Source of the DNA: Nitrospira sp.
GTDB lineage: Bacteria; Nitrospirota; Nitrospiria; Nitrospirales; Nitrospiraceae
Length of the DNA stretch: 8,101 nt
Direction: 5' to 3'
NCBI GenBank assembly: GCA_029858925.1
Contig: JAOUEB010000042.1
Location: forward strand, 1-8,101
Part shown: piece after piece, positions 1 through 8,101 of the stretch
Position numbering within the stretch: position 1 is the stretch's first letter
Layout of the letters: the number at the start of each line of letters is the position of its first letter
The notes under the pieces: generated by a model
Told to the model about the DNA's origin: nothing
Databases searched by the model: none
Seen by the model: only the letters and a program-made list of their open reading frames with translations
Made by a program: the position numbers and the translations under genes

Positions 1-20
1 ATGGCTGCCTAGATCAAACA

Positions 21-50
21 TTGACAGCGTTGAATTCTGCGTGCTATCTT
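21..50 (+). promoter_or_regulatory. Probable sigma70-type promoter of the isc operon
   Basis: A perfect TTGACA (-35, 21-26) is followed after 18 bp by TATCTT (-10, 45-50; 4 of 6 consensus bases). The -10 is preceded by TGC (42-44), an extended -10 signature that could compensate for the weak hexamer. Transcription would start near position 57, giving a leader of about 55 nt before iscR. The start would fall inside the first inverted repeat (55-71), as expected for a repressed promoter. The boxes are seen directly; the start site is inferred. Confidence 0.72.
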
Positions 51-54
51 TAGT

Positions 55-71
55 CCGACCTATTAGATCGG
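55..71. promoter_or_regulatory. Probable IscR operator 1 (overlaps the transcription start)
   Basis: The 17-bp sequence CCGACCTATTAGATCGG is a palindrome about position 63 with one mismatched pair (59/67). The flanking pair 54/72 extends it to 19 bp. Its plan resembles the core of the E. coli type 1 IscR site as I remember it (YYGACTRWWWYAGTCRR, also 17 bp), with the outer half-sites CCGA/TCGG and an AT-rich centre kept. It covers roughly -2 to +15 relative to the inferred start, a position suited to repression. The symmetry is visible; the identity of the bound protein is inferred from the adjacent iscR gene. Confidence 0.68.
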
Positions 72-91
72 AGATCATTATAGTCTCCGAT
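67..91 (+). repeat. Inverted repeat between the operators; possible leader hairpin
   Basis: ATCGGAGA (67-74) and TCTCCGAT (84-91) are perfect 8-bp inverted arms around a 9-nt AU-rich loop. The arms include the inner half-sites of operators 1 and 2, which partly explains the symmetry, but the match runs three bases (AGA/TCT) past the shared half-site. In RNA it could fold about 20 nt before the iscR start codon. Whether this is a functional RNA structure, a third Rrf2 binding register or a by-product of the paired operators cannot be decided here. Confidence 0.45.
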
Positions 92-103
92 AACATTGAT
101 CGG
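87..103. promoter_or_regulatory. Probable IscR operator 2 (in the leader)
   Basis: CCGATAACATTGATCGG repeats the plan of operator 1: CCGAY, seven bases, ATCGG. Its five outer base pairs are perfect about centre 95. It is less symmetric inside the spacer than operator 1, so it may be the weaker site. The centre-to-centre distance from operator 1 is 32 bp, close to three turns of B-DNA, so two bound dimers would lie on the same face. It ends 8 bp before the iscR start codon. Confidence 0.58.
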
Positions 104-111
104 CAATAGTC

Positions 112-585
112 ATGTTAAAGATCTCGAAAAAAGCTGATTACGCGCTCATGGCGCTCCAGCACATCGCCTCTGTCCAATTCGGCGATGTGACACCAGGCCG
201 CGTCGTGAATACCAAGGAGATCGCCGAGGAATACAACATTCCATTGGAGCTGCTGGCGAAGGTGCTTCAAGCCCTCTCCAAAAACGGCATGATCGAGAGC
301 CATAACGGCCCCAAGGGCGGATACTTGCTCGCCAGGAGCGCAGAGCAAATCACGATCGCGCAGATTCTTGAAAGTATCGAAGGCCCATTGGGGCTTACCG
401 ACTGCTCACATGACAAAGACGGTGAGTTCTGTATGCAACGGGAACATTGCAACATTCGCACGCCGTTACTAAAGGTACAAGACAGCATTTACCAGCTGCT
501 CAACAGCATGACCCTTCAAGACATGATGGGCGGCACGCCGCTGATTACGATTCAGTCGCCGTCAACACAAGGAGCCGACCGATGA
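112..585 (+). CDS. iscR: Rrf2-family iron-sulfur cluster transcription regulator IscR
   Basis: This 157-aa protein is a dimeric winged-helix regulator of the Rrf2 family that would bind the operators just upstream and sense cluster supply. The N-terminal winged helix covers roughly residues 1-75: the start resembles other Rrf2 proteins ([12 protein letters not shown]), and the wing carries [10 protein letters not shown] (66-75). The cluster-binding loop has three cysteines, C98, C107 and C113, spaced CX8CX5C, against CX5CX5C in E. coli IscR. The fourth E. coli ligand, a histidine three residues after the last cysteine, is R116 here. D9 aligns with the cluster-ligand aspartate of NsrR. It is the first gene of the isc operon and its stop overlaps the iscS start (ATGA). 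No strong Shine-Dalgarno precedes the ATG; the start is chosen by family alignment. Context strongly favours IscR over NsrR or another Rrf2 sensor. Confidence 0.9.
   Translation: MLKISKKADYALMALQHIASVQFGDVTPGRVVNTKEIAEEYNIPLELLAKVLQALSKNGMIESHNGPKGGYLLARSAEQITIAQILESIEGPLGLTDCSHDKDGEFCMQREHCNIRTPLLKVQDSIYQLLNSMTLQDMMGGTPLITIQSPSTQGADR
569..574 (+). promoter_or_regulatory. Shine-Dalgarno site that fixes the iscS start
   Basis: AAGGAG lies inside the last codons of iscR, 7 nt before the ATG at 582. It supports a start at 582 and not at the upstream in-frame ATG at 447, which would add 45 unrelated residues and overlap iscR by 139 bp. The ATGA overlap with the iscR stop suggests translational coupling. 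Confidence 0.85.
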
Positions 586-1799
586 AGCTTCCAATTTTCC
601 TCGACAACCATTCGACCACCCCGATGGATCCTCGGGTACTGGACGCCATGCTTCCGTATTTTGTCGAAAAGTTCGGCAACGCCGCCAGCCGCAACCACGC
701 CTTCGGCTGGGACGCGGAAGAAGCGGTGGACAAGTCCCGCAAGCAGATCGCCAAGCTGATCAACGCCGATCCGAAAGAAATCGTCTTCACCAGCGGCGCG
801 ACGGAATCGGATAACCTTGCGCTCAAAGGCGTGCTGGAGATGTACCGGGAGAAGGGCACACACCTCATCACATCATCCACGGAACATCGTGCCGTGCTCG
901 ATACGGCCAAGTCGCTCGAAGCCAAGGGCCTGGCGACAGTCACCTATCTGCAGGTCGACAAACACGGCATGGTCAACCCCGACGACGTGCGAAACGCCAT
1001 CACGGACAAAACCGTCCTGATCTCCGTGATGCTGGCCAACAACGAAATCGGCACGATCAATCCGATCCGTGAGATCGGCAAGATCGCGAAGGAAAAAGGC
1101 GTGCTGTTTCACTGCGACGCCACGCAAGGTGTCGGGAAAATTCCCGTCGACGTACAGGCCTTGGGCATCGACCTCATGTCGTTCTCGGCCCACAAGATGT
1201 ACGGTCCCAAGGGAGTCGGTGCGCTCTACGTGCGGAAGAAAAATCCACGGGTCCGACTCGTCGCCCAAATGGACGGCGGCGGGCATGAACGCGGCATGCG
1301 CTCCGGCACCTTGCCGGTGCCGTTGATCGTCGGATTCGGCAAGGCCTGCGAACTGTGCGAACAGGAAATGGCGACAGAGACGGCGCGCCTCACAGCGATG
1401 CGCAATCGACTCGAAGCCGCCATTATGGCGGGATTGGAAGAAAGCTATCTGAACGGCCACCCCACTAACCGGCTGCCGGGCAATCTGAACATCTCCTTCG
1501 CCTATGTCGAAGGCGAGTCGTTGCTGATGGGCATGAAGGACATCGCGCTCTCATCCGGATCGGCCTGTACCTCGGCCACGCTGGAGCCGTCGTACGTCTT
1601 GCGCGCGCTCGGCGTCGGAGTGGAACTCGCCCATTCGTCAATCCGCTTCGGCCTCGGCCGGTTCAACACCGAGGAAGAGATTGACTACACGATCAAGAAG
1701 GTTATTGAGATTGTAACCAAGCTGCGGGAAATGTCTCCGCTTTATGAGATGGCAAAAGAAGGCGTCGATTTAAAATCGGTTCAATGGGCAGCCCACTGA
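582..1799 (+). CDS. iscS: Cysteine desulfurase IscS
   Basis: This PLP enzyme converts L-cysteine to alanine and passes the persulfide sulfur to IscU and other acceptors in the cytoplasm. From the ATG at 582 the protein has 405 aa, against 404 in E. coli, and the N-terminus [19 protein letters not shown] aligns with the family from residue 1. Visible signatures are [14 protein letters not shown], the PLP-binding lysine K205 in [10 protein letters not shown], the [15 protein letters not shown] block, and the catalytic cysteine C329 in the long mobile loop [21 protein letters not shown] typical of IscS-type (group I) enzymes. The C-terminus [25 protein letters not shown] tail matches the IscU-contact end of E. 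coli IscS. The start is fixed by AAGGAG at 569-574. IscU follows after 31 bp. Nothing suggests truncation; the identification is secure. Confidence 0.97.
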   Translation: MKLPIFLDNHSTTPMDPRVLDAMLPYFVEKFGNAASRNHAFGWDAEEAVDKSRKQIAKLINADPKEIVFTSGATESDNLALKGVLEMYREKGTHLITSSTEHRAVLDTAKSLEAKGLATVTYLQVDKHGMVNPDDVRNAITDKTVLISVMLANNEIGTINPIREIGKIAKEKGVLFHCDATQGVGKIPVDVQALGIDLMSFSAHKMYGPKGVGALYVRKKNPRVRLVAQMDGGGHERGMRSGTLPVPLIVGFGKACELCEQEMATETARLTAMRNRLEAAIMAGLEESYLNGHPTNRLPGNLNISFAYVEGESLLMGMKDIALSSGSACTSATLEPSYVLRALGVGVELAHSSIRFGLGRFNTEEEIDYTIKKVIEIVTKLREMSPLYEMAKEGVDLKSVQWAAH

Positions 1800-1830
1800 A
1801 CACACGAGACGAGTCATACAGGAGGACGTC

Positions 1831-2226
1831 ATGGCGTACAGCGATAAAGTCGTCGATCATTTCAACAACCCCCGCAACATGGGGAGCTTCAAGAAGGACG
1901 AAGACGGGGTCGGCACTGGGATGGTGGGCGCGCCGGAATGCGGCGACGTGATGAAGCTGCAGATCAAGGTGCAGGATGATACGATCGTAGACGCCAAGTT
2001 CAAGACCTTCGGCTGCGGATCCGCCATCGCCAGTTCCAGCTTGGCCACCGAATGGCTCAAGGGCAAAACGATCGAGGAAGCCCAGAAGATCAAGAATACG
2101 GATATCGTGCAGGAGTTGAACCTCCCGCCGGTGAAGATCCACTGTTCCGTGCTGGCGGAAGACGCCATCAAAGCCGCGCTATCGGACTACCAAAAAAAGG
2201 CCGCCAAGACGGAGGCCGCCCAGTAA
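1831..2226 (+). CDS. iscU: Iron-sulfur cluster assembly scaffold IscU
   Basis: IscU is the scaffold on which [2Fe-2S] and [4Fe-4S] clusters are built from IscS sulfur before transfer to carriers. The 131-aa product keeps all the expected features: ligand cysteines C37 (in GAPECGD), C62 (FGCGSAIASSS) and C105 (KIHCSVLAEDA), D39, whose change stabilises the cluster in homologues, H104, and the HscA recognition motif LPPVK (98-102). The length and near-colinear match to E. coli IscU mark it as a true IscU and not a SufU or NifU N-domain. A strong AGGAGG (1820-1825) sits 5 nt before the ATG. The C-terminus is a short Ala/Lys tail that looks dispensable. It lies between its sulfur donor IscS and the carrier IscA. 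Confidence 0.97.
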   Translation: MAYSDKVVDHFNNPRNMGSFKKDEDGVGTGMVGAPECGDVMKLQIKVQDDTIVDAKFKTFGCGSAIASSSLATEWLKGKTIEEAQKIKNTDIVQELNLPPVKIHCSVLAEDAIKAALSDYQKKAAKTEAAQ

Positions 2227-2281
2227 CTCTATTGCAGGGGCACGGGGAAAAGGGCAACGGGCAAAAGAAAGGAGCGCGCCA

Positions 2282-2641
2282 ATGGACACATCGGAAACGA
2301 CGACAACACCCGCGCCAGTCGTCACCTTGAGCGAATCGGCGCTGAAAGAAGTGAAGCGGCTTATCAACGTGCAAGGCATCGAGAGCGGCGGGCTCCGCCT
2401 CGGCGTCAAAGGCGGCGGCTGCTCAGGGCTGAGTTACACGATCAATTTCGACGACAAGATCGGGCAGTACGACCAGGTATTCGAGTTCGACGGGGTCAGG
2501 GTGATCATCGACGCCAAGAGCGCAATTTACTTGCAGGGCACGCAGCTCGATTACCAGAAAGATCTCATGGGCGGCAATTTTAAATTCGTAAACCCGAATG
2601 CCAATAAGACCTGCGGCTGTGGAGAATCGTTCTCGGCATAG
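2282..2641 (+). CDS. iscA: A-type iron-sulfur carrier protein IscA
   Basis: This 119-aa A-type carrier receives iron or clusters and hands them to target apoproteins, mainly [4Fe-4S] enzymes. The three invariant cysteines are present: C47 in GGGCSGLSY and C111/C113 in the C-terminal TCGCGESF. The body resembles the HesB/IscA fold from about residue 13 on (VTLSESALKEVKRLI). The first 12 residues are a Thr/Pro-rich extension not found in E. coli IscA (107 aa). AAAGGAG (2268-2274) lies 7 nt before the ATG and supports this start, so the extension is probably real. Sequence alone does not fully separate IscA from ErpA; the position between iscU and hscB decides for IscA. Confidence 0.93.
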   Translation: MDTSETTTTPAPVVTLSESALKEVKRLINVQGIESGGLRLGVKGGGCSGLSYTINFDDKIGQYDQVFEFDGVRVIIDAKSAIYLQGTQLDYQKDLMGGNFKFVNPNANKTCGCGESFSA

Positions 2642-2714
2642 ATAACATGCCCGCTCTTCTTTCAGGCTGTGTTCCCAGTGGCATCCCGACAAGGCCGCAA
2701 TAGGCGAGACCGAG
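2642..2714 (+). other. Spacer between iscA and hscB, no gene seen
   Basis: These 73 bp form the largest gap in the operon apart from the hscA-iscX gap. The hscB frame stays open through it after a TAA at 2643-2645, but it holds no ATG, GTG or TTG start codon before 2715. Only an 18-codon ATG frame (2647-2703) is present, with no good Shine-Dalgarno. I see no promoter or terminator hairpin, so hscBA are probably co-transcribed with iscRSUA. Confidence 0.5.
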
Positions 2715-3427
2715 ATGGATCATCACCACGCCCATAGCACCGGCTCACGCGATCTTCGGATGGCCAGAAGCATGTGCTGGCACTGCCAGTCCGAGATGGC
2801 CGGAGAATATTTCTGCGAACGCTGCGTGAAGGTCCAGCCCGTCTCGAAAGACACGGATTATTTCATCTGTTTCGGTCTCCCGCGCCGATTGACCATCGAC
2901 CAGAACAAACTGGAAGCGAAGTTCTACGAACTGAGCCGCGCGTTTCATCCAGACTTTTATCAGAACAAGAGCGACGCTGAGCAAGCCATCAGCCTAGGCA
3001 ACTCGGCAACCCTCAACACCGCCTATCGCACGCTTCGCGACCCGATTCAACGGGCCGAGTACCTGCTCGACCTGGAGGCCGGATCGGTCAAAGAAATCCG
3101 CACATCTCCGCCGAGCGATCTTTTCGAAGAAATTCTCGAGTTGCAGGAGACAGTTGAAGCGTATCGGGCAAGCGATCGCGACTCCGAAACAGGCCGGGAG
3201 ATTCTTGCGCAACTCGTGGCTGAACGACAGGCCTTGGATCAGCGCAAACAGGACATGGAACATCAGCTCGAACAGCTCTTTACCGACTGGGATACGCTTC
3301 AAGACCGTGGGGACGCCACCAGTCAGGCCCGCGCTGAACGGGATCGCCTCCTGAAACAGATGCGGGAGATTCTTTCCAACCGAACCTACGTGAAGAACAT
3401 CGTCAACGATCTCGCCGAGACGATTGA

Positions 3428-3431
<4 letters not shown>
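2715..3431 (+). CDS. hscB: J-type co-chaperone HscB with N-terminal tetracysteine domain
   Basis: HscB delivers IscU to the Hsp70 HscA and stimulates its ATPase. The 238-aa product is longer than E. coli HscB (171 aa) and close to human HSC20 (235 aa). Residues 21-37 carry CWHC and CERC, a two-CXXC knuckle like the zinc-binding N-terminus of human HSC20. The J domain follows (about 48-118) with the essential HPD at 78-80 in the family-typical AFHPDFY, then a C-terminal helical domain whose LFEEILELQETVE (136-148) matches the IscU-binding helix. The C-terminal helices are longer and richer in charged residues than in E. coli. The start is uncertain: ATG 2715 has a weak TAGGCGAGA 5 nt upstream and gives a His-rich start (MDHHHAH); ATG 2760 or 2772 would remove it and still keep the cysteines. 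The stop overlaps the hscA start (ATGA). Confidence 0.92.
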
Positions 3432-5257
<1,826 letters not shown>

Positions 5258-5395
5258 GTCTCATGCCGCGGGACGAACGAAACTGGCTGAAAAATCGAGG
5301 CCGGCTAAGAAAACGGCCGCGCGAGCGCCGTCTTTCAAGCATGTCCCGCTTTTCTCGCACCCGCACCGAATAGGCGACGAGATACGGAGGAAAGA
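5258..5395 (+). other. hscA-iscX gap in the usual fdx position; doubtful small basic frame
   Basis: In classical isc operons the [2Fe-2S] ferredoxin gene fdx lies here. No ferredoxin remnant (CX5CX2C motif) can be read in any forward frame. One frame starts with GTG at 5254, overlapping the hscA stop (GTGA), and runs to TAG at 5371-5373, giving 39 Arg-rich residues (MSLMPRDERNWLKNRG at its start). An internal ATG is at 5263. It has no clear Shine-Dalgarno and no recognisable family, so I do not call it a gene. GGAGG (5386-5390), 5 nt before the iscX ATG, is the only clear signal. Confidence 0.45.
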
Positions 5396-5608
5396 ATGGA
5401 TTTGAAGTGGCAGGATGCGGAGGAAATTGCGATTCGTCTGGTGGAGGAACATCCGGAAACCGATCCACTCACCGTTCGGTTCACTGATATGCACGACTGG
5501 ATCGTGGCCTTGCCGGAATTCAAGGACGACCCGAAGAGATCCAACGAGAAGATCCTCGAAACAATCCAGATGGCTTGGCACGAAGAATATCAGGACTCAC
5601 AATCCTAA
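5396..5608 (+). CDS. iscX: IscS-binding Fe-S assembly adaptor IscX
   Basis: IscX (YfhJ) is a small acidic protein that binds IscS at the site used by the ferredoxin and bacterial frataxin and modulates the rate of cluster formation, depending on iron. The 70-aa product matches the family almost end to end: MDLKWQDAEEIA at the start, DPLTVRFTDMHDWI in the middle, and DDPKRSNEKILETIQMAW near the C-terminus. It is slightly longer than E. coli IscX (66 aa). A strong GGAGG is 5 nt upstream of the ATG. It is the last gene of the operon, and its stop is 12 bp from the stop of the converging PBP gene. The identification is secure despite the small size. Confidence 0.95.
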   Translation: MDLKWQDAEEIAIRLVEEHPETDPLTVRFTDMHDWIVALPEFKDDPKRSNEKILETIQMAWHEEYQDSQS

Positions 5609-5620
5609 ACGGATAGTGGG
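5609..5620. other. 12-bp convergent intergenic space, no terminator seen
   Basis: The stop codons of iscX (TAA, + strand) and the PBP gene (TAG, - strand) face each other across these 12 bp. I find no GC-rich hairpin with a U-run here or in the flanking coding ends; the nearest inverted repeat (AGGA/TCCT within 5592-5605) is only 4 bp. Transcription may end by Rho, or the two transcripts may overlap. Confidence 0.55.
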
Positions 5621-8059
5621 CTAGGGTTCGCTCTCCCCGACCGGCTGCCCTTCCGAGATCTGATCCAGTTTATAGAAATCCGTGGGATCAACCCGGCGAT
5701 GAGCCGCTTGTGTCGGTTCACTGCCTTTGGCAAAAATTTCGACAGCCCCCTTCTGCCCTTCGCTGTCCTGCTCCGAATCCAGCAATCCTGTCGACGAATC
5801 GACCTTCACAAAGGTGACTCCGTCAGGAATTTCGAACGGCACGACGGGGAGCTGGGTCAACGCCTCCTTCATGAAGCCCATCCAAATCGGCAGCGCCGCG
5901 CGAGCGCCCGTTTCGCTTTCGCCGAGCGAACGGCGATCGTCGAATCCCACATACACACCGGTTACCAAATTGGGAGCCCCTCCGATAAACCACGCGTTGA
6001 TGTAATCGTTCGTTGTCCCGGTCTTCCCGGCGATCGGGCGATGGAGGGCTCTCGCGGCCTGGCCCGTTCCTTTCTGCACCACATCTTCCATCATATTGGT
6101 AATGAGATAGGCCGTCTCTTTGGTAAGAACCTCTTGAGATTCAGGCTGAGCCGATTCGAGCGTCTTTCCCGCGCTGTCCGCCACCAGTTTGATGGCATAG
6201 GGTTCCACCCGAGTCCCTTGGTTCAGAAAGACCCCGTACACCGCCGTCAGCTCTAGCAAACCCACCGACGACGACCCCAACCCCAACGAGAGGTCGGCCG
6301 GCAGCGGACTGGTCAAACCGACCGAGCGGGAGAATTCGATAACGTTCTTGATCCCCACTTTATCGAGCAACCGCACAGTCGCGAGATTGTGCGAGTGCGC
6401 CAGCGCGTCACGCAGACTGACCATCCCGTGAAACTTCCGGCCATAATTCATGGGCTTCCAAGTCTTATCATCCTCTTCCTGCTCATAGACCACCGGCGCA
6501 TCGAGAATCTGCGTGGCCGGACTCAAGCCTTGGCTCATCGCAGTCGCATAGATAAGCGGCTTGAACGCCGATCCCGGTTGCCGATGCGCTTGCACCGCCC
6601 GGTTGTACTCGCTTCGTGAAAAATCGTAGCCCCCGACCATCGCCCGAATCGCTCCATTCTTCGGATCGATTGCGATCAGTCCGCCCTCGACGATCGGCGT
6701 CTGTTCAAGCGTCAGTTGCATCCCGTCCTTAGAAACCTTTTTCACTCCGACCTCGACGACATCACCGGGTTTGAGGAGCTGCTTCAGATTGGGATTCACC
6801 ACGAAATTGACGGCTGGATCAGGCCCCTTGAGTATCCGCTTCGCCCAAGCCATGTCGTCGAAGGCTAACTTCGCCGCAACCGGTCCGACTTGCACCGCAT
6901 AGTGATCCTTCGCGGCCCTTAACACGATGCCTTCGGTGATATCGCCCGGCTTGAGCGGCCTGTCTTCCGACGCAAGCGTCGAAGGCTGGAGCGTGCCCAC
7001 ATCCACCGTTCGCAGAGGCCCGCGCCACCCTTGCCGTTTATCGAGTTCACGGACCCCGGCCGCGAATGCAGCCTCCGCCGCCTTCTGCATCGAGAGGTTC
7101 AGCGTGGTGTGAATTTGCAAGCCACCCTTGTAAACGATCGTTTCCCCGTATGTCGCCATCAACAATTGGCGCACATGCTCGACGAAGTACGGAGCAATGG
7201 ACTCGCTGCCAGGCCGACGAAAATTGAGCGTTTCGGCGGCGGCGGCTTCGCGATCAGCCGCTGTGATGAACCCGGCCTCTCCCATCCGAAACAACACATG
7301 CTCTTGCCGCTTCTTCGCCCGGTCATACGCCGTGAATGGGGAAAACCGGCTGGGAGACTTCGGGAGTCCTGCGAGAAAGGCCGATTCGGCAAGACTGATT
7401 TCCGAGAGCTTTTTCCCGAAGTACGATTGGGCTGCCGAAGCCACGCCATACGAGCCCTGCCCGAAGTAGATTTGGTTCAGATAGGTCTCAAGGATCTGTT
7501 CCTTTCCGGACACCGCTTCCATCTTGTAGGCCAGGATCAACTCGCGAATCTTACGTTCATACGATCGCTCCGACGACAGAAACAACGACCTGGCCAACTG
7601 CTGCGTAATCGTGCTCGCCCCCTCGACCTTTTTACCTCCGTGCCGGATATTCGTCCAAGCCGCCCGTAGCATGCCGACATAGTCCAGCCCAGGATGCTCA
7701 AAAAATCTCGCGTCTTCTGTGGCAATCACCGCCTGGGTGAGACTTTTGGGGATTTCGGCAAGCGGTGTCAGAATGCGGCGTTCGATAAAGAACTGGCCGA
7801 TGGGTTGCCGGTCGTCCGAATAGACGGTCGTGACCAAGCTGGGCTGATAGTTCTGGAGCATCTCGAGCGACGGCAGGTCTCGCGAGAAATACCAGATGAC
7901 CCCTCCAACCGTCGTGGCCCCGACGATGGCGCAGGCCAAGAGCCCAACCAACGTAAACTGCCACCACCGCCAGCCGGCCATGATCGAGGCAAACTTCCTC
8001 CAGTGCCAGCGCGAGCGCGGCTGTTGCTGAATCTCTATAAATCGATCATCGCCTGGCAT
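5621..8059 (-). CDS. mrcA: Bifunctional class A penicillin-binding protein (PBP1A type)
   Basis: This inner-membrane enzyme polymerises lipid II into glycan strands and cross-links their peptides in the periplasm. The 812-aa product has a basic, Trp-rich cytoplasmic segment (about 1-33) and one membrane anchor (about 34-58). The GT51 glycosyltransferase domain follows, with catalytic E115 in ATEDARFFEHPGLD, GASTITQQLARS (147-158), and KIRELILAYKMEAV then YLNQIYFGQGSYG. An insert of about 350-455 resembles the OB-like domain of PBP1A. The transpeptidase domain has nucleophile S497 and K500 (GSAFK), SHN (556-558) and KTGT (679-682). A polar tail of about 50 residues ends the protein. The length fits PBP1A (E. 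coli 850 aa). The - strand AGGAG at 8074-8070 lies 10 nt before the ATG. PBP1B or PBP1C are less likely given the domain order and length. Confidence 0.94.
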   Translation of the reverse strand: MPGDDRFIEIQQQPRSRWHWRKFASIMAGWRWWQFTLVGLLACAIVGATTVGGVIWYFSRDLPSLEMLQNYQPSLVTTVYSDDRQPIGQFFIERRILTPLAEIPKSLTQAVIATEDARFFEHPGLDYVGMLRAAWTNIRHGGKKVEGASTITQQLARSLFLSSERSYERKIRELILAYKMEAVSGKEQILETYLNQIYFGQGSYGVASAAQSYFGKKLSEISLAESAFLAGLPKSPSRFSPFTAYDRAKKRQEHVLFRMGEAGFITAADREAAAAETLNFRRPGSESIAPYFVEHVRQLLMATYGETIVYKGGLQIHTTLNLSMQKAAEAAFAAGVRELDKRQGWRGPLRTVDVGTLQPSTLASEDRPLKPGDITEGIVLRAAKDHYAVQVGPVAAKLAFDDMAWAKRILKGPDPAVNFVVNPNLKQLLKPGDVVEVGVKKVSKDGMQLTLEQTPIVEGGLIAIDPKNGAIRAMVGGYDFSRSEYNRAVQAHRQPGSAFKPLIYATAMSQGLSPATQILDAPVVYEQEEDDKTWKPMNYGRKFHGMVSLRDALAHSHNLATVRLLDKVGIKNVIEFSRSVGLTSPLPADLSLGLGSSSVGLLELTAVYGVFLNQGTRVEPYAIKLVADSAGKTLESAQPESQEVLTKETAYLITNMMEDVVQKGTGQAARALHRPIAGKTGTTNDYINAWFIGGAPNLVTGVYVGFDDRRSLGESETGARAALPIWMGFMKEALTQLPVVPFEIPDGVTFVKVDSSTGLLDSEQDSEGQKGAVEIFAKGSEPTQAAHRRVDPTDFYKLDQISEGQPVGESEP

Positions 8060-8069
8060 TGGATTGCAG

Positions 8070-8074
8070 CTCCT
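8070..8074 (-). promoter_or_regulatory. Shine-Dalgarno site of the PBP1A gene
   Basis: On the - strand, AGGAG preceded by a run of C lies 10 nt upstream of the ATG at 8059-8057. The spacing is a little long but acceptable, and the next in-frame ATG (M27) would cut the cytoplasmic segment just before the membrane anchor. It supports the start chosen for the PBP gene. Confidence 0.6.
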
Positions 8075-8101
8075 GGGGGGAGATGAGTCTCCGAAAGCGG
8101 C

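Noticed and set aside
447..581. A 45-residue N-terminal extension of IscS from the upstream in-frame ATG at 447.
   Set aside because: It overlaps iscR, resembles no desulfurase sequence, and AAGGAG at 569-574 with the family N-terminus MKLP fixes the start at 582.
2236..2268. Purine-rich imperfect direct repeat (GGGGCACGGGG / GGGCAACGGG) in the iscU-iscA spacer.
   Set aside because: It is short and imperfect and next to the Shine-Dalgarno; no stem or known motif can be supported.
5699..6256. A 185-codon forward open frame opposite the PBP1A gene, and a similar 212-codon one at 7031-7669.
   Set aside because: Both lie antisense to well-supported PBP1A coding sequence with all its motifs, and they read as composition-driven shadow frames with no recognisable domain.
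8046..8101. A - strand frame open from the window edge to TGA at 8048-8046 that could be the end of a gene overlapping the PBP1A start by 14 bp.
   Set aside because: Only about 18 codons are visible, and other frames are open too; there is not enough to support a gene.

Overview
The window holds an almost complete housekeeping iron-sulfur cluster (ISC) assembly operon on the + strand, positions about 21-5608, in the order iscR, iscS, iscU, iscA, hscB, hscA, iscX. Facing it on the - strand is one large gene for a bifunctional class A penicillin-binding protein (5621-8059). The DNA is moderately GC-rich and coding density is very high. The PBP1A-type enzyme and HscA/HscB/IscX proteins suggest a Gram-negative bacterium. 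The mix of a classical ISC gene order with a non-enterobacterial IscR and a tetracysteine HscB makes me think of Nitrospirota (Nitrospira-like) or a related deep-branching lineage. That assignment is an impression and was not tested.

Regulatory region (1-111). A TTGACA -35 box and a TGC-preceded TATCTT -10 box lie upstream of iscR. Two inverted repeats with the same plan, CCGAY-N7-ATCGG, follow, centred 32 bp (about three helical turns) apart. The first covers the predicted transcription start and the second lies in the leader. They are very probably operators for IscR itself, which implies autoregulation of the operon by cluster status.

ISC operon (112-5608). IscR would sense cluster supply. 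IscS takes sulfur from cysteine, IscU is the scaffold and IscA is an A-type carrier. HscB (J-protein) and HscA (Hsp70) release the cluster from IscU, whose LPPVK motif is the HscA recognition site. IscX binds IscS and tunes it. Gene junctions are tight: ATGA overlaps at iscR/iscS and hscB/hscA, and strong Shine-Dalgarno sites before iscS, iscU, iscA and iscX. The [2Fe-2S] ferredoxin gene fdx, normally between hscA and iscX, is absent. That place holds 138 bp with only a doubtful 39-codon basic frame.

Right part (5609-8101). The PBP1A gene converges on iscX with only 12 bp between the stop codons and no visible intrinsic terminator. The last 42 bp hold its ribosome binding site and perhaps the end of an upstream - strand gene.

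I see no mobile element, CRISPR array, tRNA, rRNA or clear unknown system. The points most worth a second look are the paired operators, the unusual cluster-ligand set of IscR, the eukaryote-like zinc-binding N-terminus of HscB, and the missing ferredoxin.
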